A DNA stretch of 8,205 bases from Phycisphaerae bacterium (GTDB taxonomy: Bacteria; Planctomycetota; Phycisphaerae; Sedimentisphaerales; SG8-4), in the NCBI GenBank assembly GCA_030613765.1, contig JAUWLI010000118.1, forward strand, positions 1-8,205, written 5' to 3'. Positions 4,943-8,205 of this stretch are shown here, piece by piece. Made by a program: the position numbers and the translations under genes. The first letter of the stretch is position 1; each line of letters starts with the position of its first letter. The notes under the pieces were generated by a model, which worked only from the letters and a program-made list of their open reading frames with translations, made no database searches and had not been told where the DNA came from.

Positions 4943-6670
4943 ATGTCATTTCTGGGATTGCACATTGCGGATGTCTTCGTGTTGGGCTTATACCTTATCG
5001 GGATAACCTGTATTGGTATTTGGGCCGCAAGAAGGATAAAAAACATCGCCGATTTCTTTATGCCTCGAAGGTTCGGCAAGGCGATGATGGTCATGCACGC
5101 CTTCGGAACAGGCACCCATTCCGACCAGGCGGTAAGCGTGGCCTCAAAAAGCTTCACAAACGGCCTCTCAGGTATATGGTATCAGTGGCTCTGGCTCTTC
5201 GCGACGCCATTTTACTGGTTGATTGCGCCCGTAATGAGACGTTTCAGGGCCATTACAACTGCCGATGTCTTTGAAGCCAGGTTTAGCCCAAGCGTAGCGA
5301 AGCTATTTGCCATTGTGGGGATGCTGAACCTCTCGATTAACATTGGTATTATGCTAAAAGGCTCCAGCGCCGTTGTAGATGCCAGCACCGGCGGCTTCGT
5401 CAACGCCAATGTCGCTATTGCTGCCATGACCGTAATGTTCGTCATATACGGAATTGCCGGCGGCCTTTCTGCTGCCATTATTACCGATTTTATCCAGGGT
5501 GTTCTGACCATTGTTTTCTCGTTTTTGTTGCTGCCATTTGTCCTTCACGCAGTAGGCGGCCTGGGCGGAATACGCGATATAATAGGACCGAATGCGAAAG
5601 AGATGTTTTCCCTCGTAGCGCCCGGCGAGATTGGATTTTTCTATATAATAATGATTTCTGTAAATGCTCTCGTGGGTATCGTCACTCAGCCCCATACAAT
5701 GGGTAATTGTGCCGCCGGAAAAACCGAAAACGAAGGACGCATCGGCTGGATGTGCGGAAACTTTGTCAAACGCGTATGCACCGTGGCATGGTGTCTGACA
5801 GGTCTTGCCGCCGTTGCCTATTTTAGCCGTCTTGGTGTTAAGCCGGAGCATCCCGACCACGTCTTCGGACTGATAGCCGCCGACTTCCTGCCGAAAATAC
5901 TACACGGATTACTCGGTCTTTTTCTCGCGGCACTTTTGGCTTCTGTAATGAGCTCATGCGACTCTTTTATGATTGCATCATCGGGTTTGTTCACAAAGAA
6001 TATTTACCAGTCCCTGATACCTCATAAAACTCAGAAACACTACGTCCTTGTCGCCCGCATTACTTCACTGGCAATAGTCGCCTGCGGCGTGGCCTTTGCC
6101 TATTCGCTGCCCGGAGTTGTCAAGGGACTTGAGATATTCTGGAAGGTTTCGGCCATGATGGGCATCGCGTTCTGGCTCGGGCTCTTCTGGAGACGAACAA
6201 CCGTAGCCGGCGCCTGGGCTGGGACTTTGACCGGTTTTGGTGTGCTCCTCTTCACCGGTAAAATCGCCTTTGGCCAATACGTCCTTTGGGATTTCAACGC
6301 ATACCTTGCTGATATGCTGCCTGACTTCATGCTGTGGGAAGGTAAACTGTATTTGCCCTGGCAGATGGTTTTTTACCTTTCAGCAGGGCTCCTGGTCAAC
6401 GTTGTAGTCAGCTTGTGTACCAAACCGGTTGCCAGGGAAAAGCTCGACAACTTTTACGCGCTCGTGCGGACCCCCGTCAGGCCCGGTGAGCAGGTAGCTG
6501 TCTCCTGCACTTTACCCTCCGACGCCGTTGTCCCCGAAAAGCGAAGCCTGTTTCCCAACACTAATCTTGAGATACTCATTCCATCTCGCAGCTCCGTGAT
6601 AGGATTCCTCGCCGGCTGGGGATGCGTCGCTGCGATTATTTATTCAGTTTATCTGATTGCAAATGCATAA
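4943..6670 (+). CDS. Sodium:solute symporter (SSS family)
   Basis: A 575-residue inner-membrane transporter of the LeuT-fold SSS family (TC 2.A.21; SGLT and PutP relatives), which uses the Na+ gradient to import a small solute. About 13-14 hydrophobic segments are visible, the first at about 7-27 and the last at about 551-572. Family marks include GGLSAAIITDFIQG (173-186). In LLASVMSSCDSFMIASS (331-347), Ser337 and Ser338 align with the Na2-site residues Ser340/Thr341 of PutP (Ser364/Ser365 of vSGLT). A hydrophilic stretch at about 493-548, with REKLDNFYALVRTPVRPGE, precedes the last helix. ATG 4943 is the first possible start (in-frame stop at 4937) and gives a normal N-terminus, but no ribosome binding site precedes it. 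The GH28 gene follows 38 bp later, so imported solute is probably a sugar or uronic acid freed by that enzyme. Substrate inference is by context only. Confidence 0.92.
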   Translation: MSFLGLHIADVFVLGLYLIGITCIGIWAARRIKNIADFFMPRRFGKAMMVMHAFGTGTHSDQAVSVASKSFTNGLSGIWYQWLWLFATPFYWLIAPVMRRFRAITTADVFEARFSPSVAKLFAIVGMLNLSINIGIMLKGSSAVVDASTGGFVNANVAIAAMTVMFVIYGIAGGLSAAIITDFIQGVLTIVFSFLLLPFVLHAVGGLGGIRDIIGPNAKEMFSLVAPGEIGFFYIIMISVNALVGIVTQPHTMGNCAAGKTENEGRIGWMCGNFVKRVCTVAWCLTGLAAVAYFSRLGVKPEHPDHVFGLIAADFLPKILHGLLGLFLAALLASVMSSCDSFMIASSGLFTKNIYQSLIPHKTQKHYVLVARITSLAIVACGVAFAYSLPGVVKGLEIFWKVSAMMGIAFWLGLFWRRTTVAGAWAGTLTGFGVLLFTGKIAFGQYVLWDFNAYLADMLPDFMLWEGKLYLPWQMVFYLSAGLLVNVVVSLCTKPVAREKLDNFYALVRTPVRPGEQVAVSCTLPSDAVVPEKRSLFPNTNLEILIPSRSSVIGFLAGWGCVAAIIYSVYLIANA

Positions 6671-6694
6671 CCGATAGCAAACATCACAATTATC

Positions 6695-6700
6695 AGGGAG
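6695..6700 (+). promoter_or_regulatory. Shine-Dalgarno of the GH28 gene
   Basis: AGGGAG, 8 nt before ATG 6709, in the 38-bp gap after the symporter. It fixes the start and gives a complete signal peptide. It contrasts with the symporter, which has none. Confidence 0.7.
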
Positions 6701-6708
6701 AAAAAACT

Positions 6709-8205
6709 ATGAGAAGAACAAAATGCCGGATTTCAATATCGCTCCTGTGCCTCTTCACAACGGCTTCTGTCTTTGGTGCTGAAAATATTTATGATGTTCG
6801 TGACTACGGCGCCAGGCCGGACGGCAAAACAATGTGTACCAAATCCATTCAGAAGGCAATCGACGAATGCGCCAAACAAGGCGGCGGGACCGTCTATTTC
6901 CCGACGGGCACTTTCCTCTCCGGCACAATCTATATGAAAAGCAGCGTCACGCTCAGACTCGATACAGGCTCCACGCTTTTGGGCAGCAAAAACCTGAAAG
7001 ACTACCCACCGACCGTGCAGGCCTTCAGGTCCTACACGGATAACTACACAGACAAGAGCCTGATTTACGGCGAAAAGCTGCAGCGCATCGCCATCACAGG
7101 CAGCGGCACAATCGACGGCCAGGGCGCGGCCTTCAAAGGACCATACAAGGTCCGCCCATACATGATTCGAATTATTCAATGTCAAAACGTCCTCGTAAAG
7201 GATGTGACAATTCAAAATTCGCCGATGTGGGTACAGCACTACTTAGCTTGCGACGACGTACGCATCGATGGAATCACGGTCAGAAGCCGTGTCAACGGCA
7301 ACAACGACGGCATAGACATCGACTCCTGCCATAGAGTAATTATTTCAAACTGCAACGTCAGCTCCGGAGACGATGCTATCGTTCTAAAGAGTACATCAGC
7401 GCGGCCGTGCAGGGACATAACGGTCAGCAACTGCGTCCTGAGCAGTCACTGTAACGCCCTGAAAATGGGAACCGAATCGAACGGCGGCTTTGAGAATATC
7501 GTTATTACCGGCTGTACGATTTACGATACCCGTCTGGCTGGCGTGGCGCTTGAAATAGTTGATGGCGGCACGATGGACCGCGTAGTCGTATCAAACATCG
7601 CGATGAACGGCGTTGGTGCGCCCATTTTTTTGCGTCTTGGCAATCGCGCCCGCCCGTTCAAAAAGGATATGGAAAAACCCAAAATCGGCGTGATGCGTAA
7701 CATCACAATCAGCAATATCGAGGCGACCGGTGCCAATCCGACTGGCTGTGCGATCTCCGGCCTGCCCGGCTACCCAATAGAAAACGTCACCATTAGTAAC
7801 GCAAGACTTTCGTTTGCAGGCGGCGGAACGAAAAAGGATGCCGCCCGCGCCATACCTGAAAAACCCACCGCATACCCCGAGTACTCTATGTTCGGTCCGT
7901 TGCCGGCTTACGGCCTCTATTGCCGACACGTCAAAGGCCTAAAGCTCCGCAACGTACAGCTCCAGTTGGCCAAATCCGACCAGCGTCATGCGCTCGTCGT
8001 CGAAGATTGCGAAAATTTGTCGATTGATGACCTTGATGCTCCATACTCACCGGACGCCGGTGCGATAATTCGATTAACCGATGTCAAAACGGCCCTTATT
8101 CGCGGGTGCAGACCACCGACAGGGACAGATACATTCCTGAAATTGCAAGGAACTACAAGTGAGGGTATAGTGCTCGCAGCCAATGACCTAAGCCGCGCAG
8201 GCAAA
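6709..8205 (+). CDS. Secreted glycoside hydrolase family 28 (polygalacturonase-like), 3' end missing
   Basis: 499 codons are visible and still open at the right edge. Residues 1-24 form a signal peptide (MRRTKCR, then a hydrophobic core; cleavage near VFGA/EN). The mature part begins YDVRDYGARPDG and KSIQKAIDECAKQGGGTVYFPTGTF, the classic opening of GH28 right-handed beta-helices. Turn repeats of the (I/V)xIxNC type follow. GH28 enzymes hydrolyse galacturonan or related chains by inversion using three aspartates; here these are Asp200 (NNDGID) and Asp221/Asp222 (SGDDAI). The other canonical motifs differ: SHC (His247) stands where GHG is usual, and RLA (275-277) where RIK is usual, so the carboxylate-binding Lys is lost. 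That makes plain homogalacturonan less certain as substrate; a decorated pectin, rhamnogalacturonan-type or other polysaccharide is possible. It forms an operon with the symporter 38 bp upstream. Fold and family confident, specificity unknown. Confidence 0.92.
   Translation, partial: MRRTKCRISISLLCLFTTASVFGAENIYDVRDYGARPDGKTMCTKSIQKAIDECAKQGGGTVYFPTGTFLSGTIYMKSSVTLRLDTGSTLLGSKNLKDYPPTVQAFRSYTDNYTDKSLIYGEKLQRIAITGSGTIDGQGAAFKGPYKVRPYMIRIIQCQNVLVKDVTIQNSPMWVQHYLACDDVRIDGITVRSRVNGNNDGIDIDSCHRVIISNCNVSSGDDAIVLKSTSARPCRDITVSNCVLSSHCNALKMGTESNGGFENIVITGCTIYDTRLAGVALEIVDGGTMDRVVVSNIAMNGVGAPIFLRLGNRARPFKKDMEKPKIGVMRNITISNIEATGANPTGCAISGLPGYPIENVTISNARLSFAGGGTKKDAARAIPEKPTAYPEYSMFGPLPAYGLYCRHVKGLKLRNVQLQLAKSDQRHALVVEDCENLSIDDLDAPYSPDAGAIIRLTDVKTALIRGCRPPTGTDTFLKLQGTTSEGIVLAANDLSRAGK

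Noticed and set aside
6733..7239. 168-codon open frame on the minus strand within the GH28 gene
   Set aside because: It is antisense to the clearly conserved GH28 N-terminal region, with no independent support.
1..8205. CRISPR arrays, insertion sequences, attachment sites, tRNA or rRNA genes
   Set aside because: I looked for spaced repeats, terminal inverted repeats with transposase, and tRNA-like features on both strands and found none.

Overview
The window looks like chromosomal DNA from a bacterium. My best guess is a member of the Planctomycetota in the Phycisphaerae/Sedimentisphaerales range. The grounds are moderate GC, a glutamyl-tRNA synthetase with a long insertion behind its KMSKS-type motif, and an SSS symporter paired with a GH28 enzyme of the kind common in polysaccharide-degrading planctomycetes. 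This is judged from sequence style only; no database search was possible. I see no sign of phage, transposon, integron, CRISPR or RNA gene.

Left half (1-3646, minus strand): a compact housekeeping cluster read right to left as gltX, a PfkB-family sugar/nucleoside kinase, thpR (RNA 2',3'-cyclic phosphodiesterase, the 'LigT/2'-5' RNA ligase' family) and recA (5' part only; the gene runs off the left edge). Gaps are 13, 15 and 43 bp. The kinase Shine-Dalgarno begins in the gltX stop codon, and the thpR one lies just after the kinase stop codon. This suggests one transcript from a good sigma70-type promoter at 3618-3646. That promoter also fixes the gltX start at 3577, because the longest-ORF start at 3622 lies inside the -10 box.

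Middle (3647-4942): a divergent intergenic region with a second promoter (CTGACA/TATAAT, plus strand) and a leader of about 140 nt that can fold. It leads to a signal-sequence-bearing, probably lipid-anchored TPR protein at 3921-4667. About 140 bp further on lies a strong intrinsic terminator (4805-4844). Its upstream arm can also pair with an earlier segment, an arrangement resembling an attenuator.

Right half (4943-8205, plus strand): a two-gene unit, a sodium:solute symporter and a secreted family-28 glycoside hydrolase (polygalacturonase fold, open at the right edge), separated by 38 bp. It is most simply read as an extracellular or periplasmic enzyme that trims a uronic-acid-type or pectin-like polysaccharide, plus a Na+-driven importer for a released product. 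The GH28 active site departs from canonical polygalacturonases (NNDG, GDD, SHC and RLA in place of NTDG, GDD, GHG and RIK), so the substrate should be left open.

Nothing here is clearly an undescribed system. The most worthwhile items are the GluRS insertion, the altered GH28 active site, the kinase-thpR-recA linkage, and the two potentially regulatory leaders at 3777-3920 and 4668-4844.
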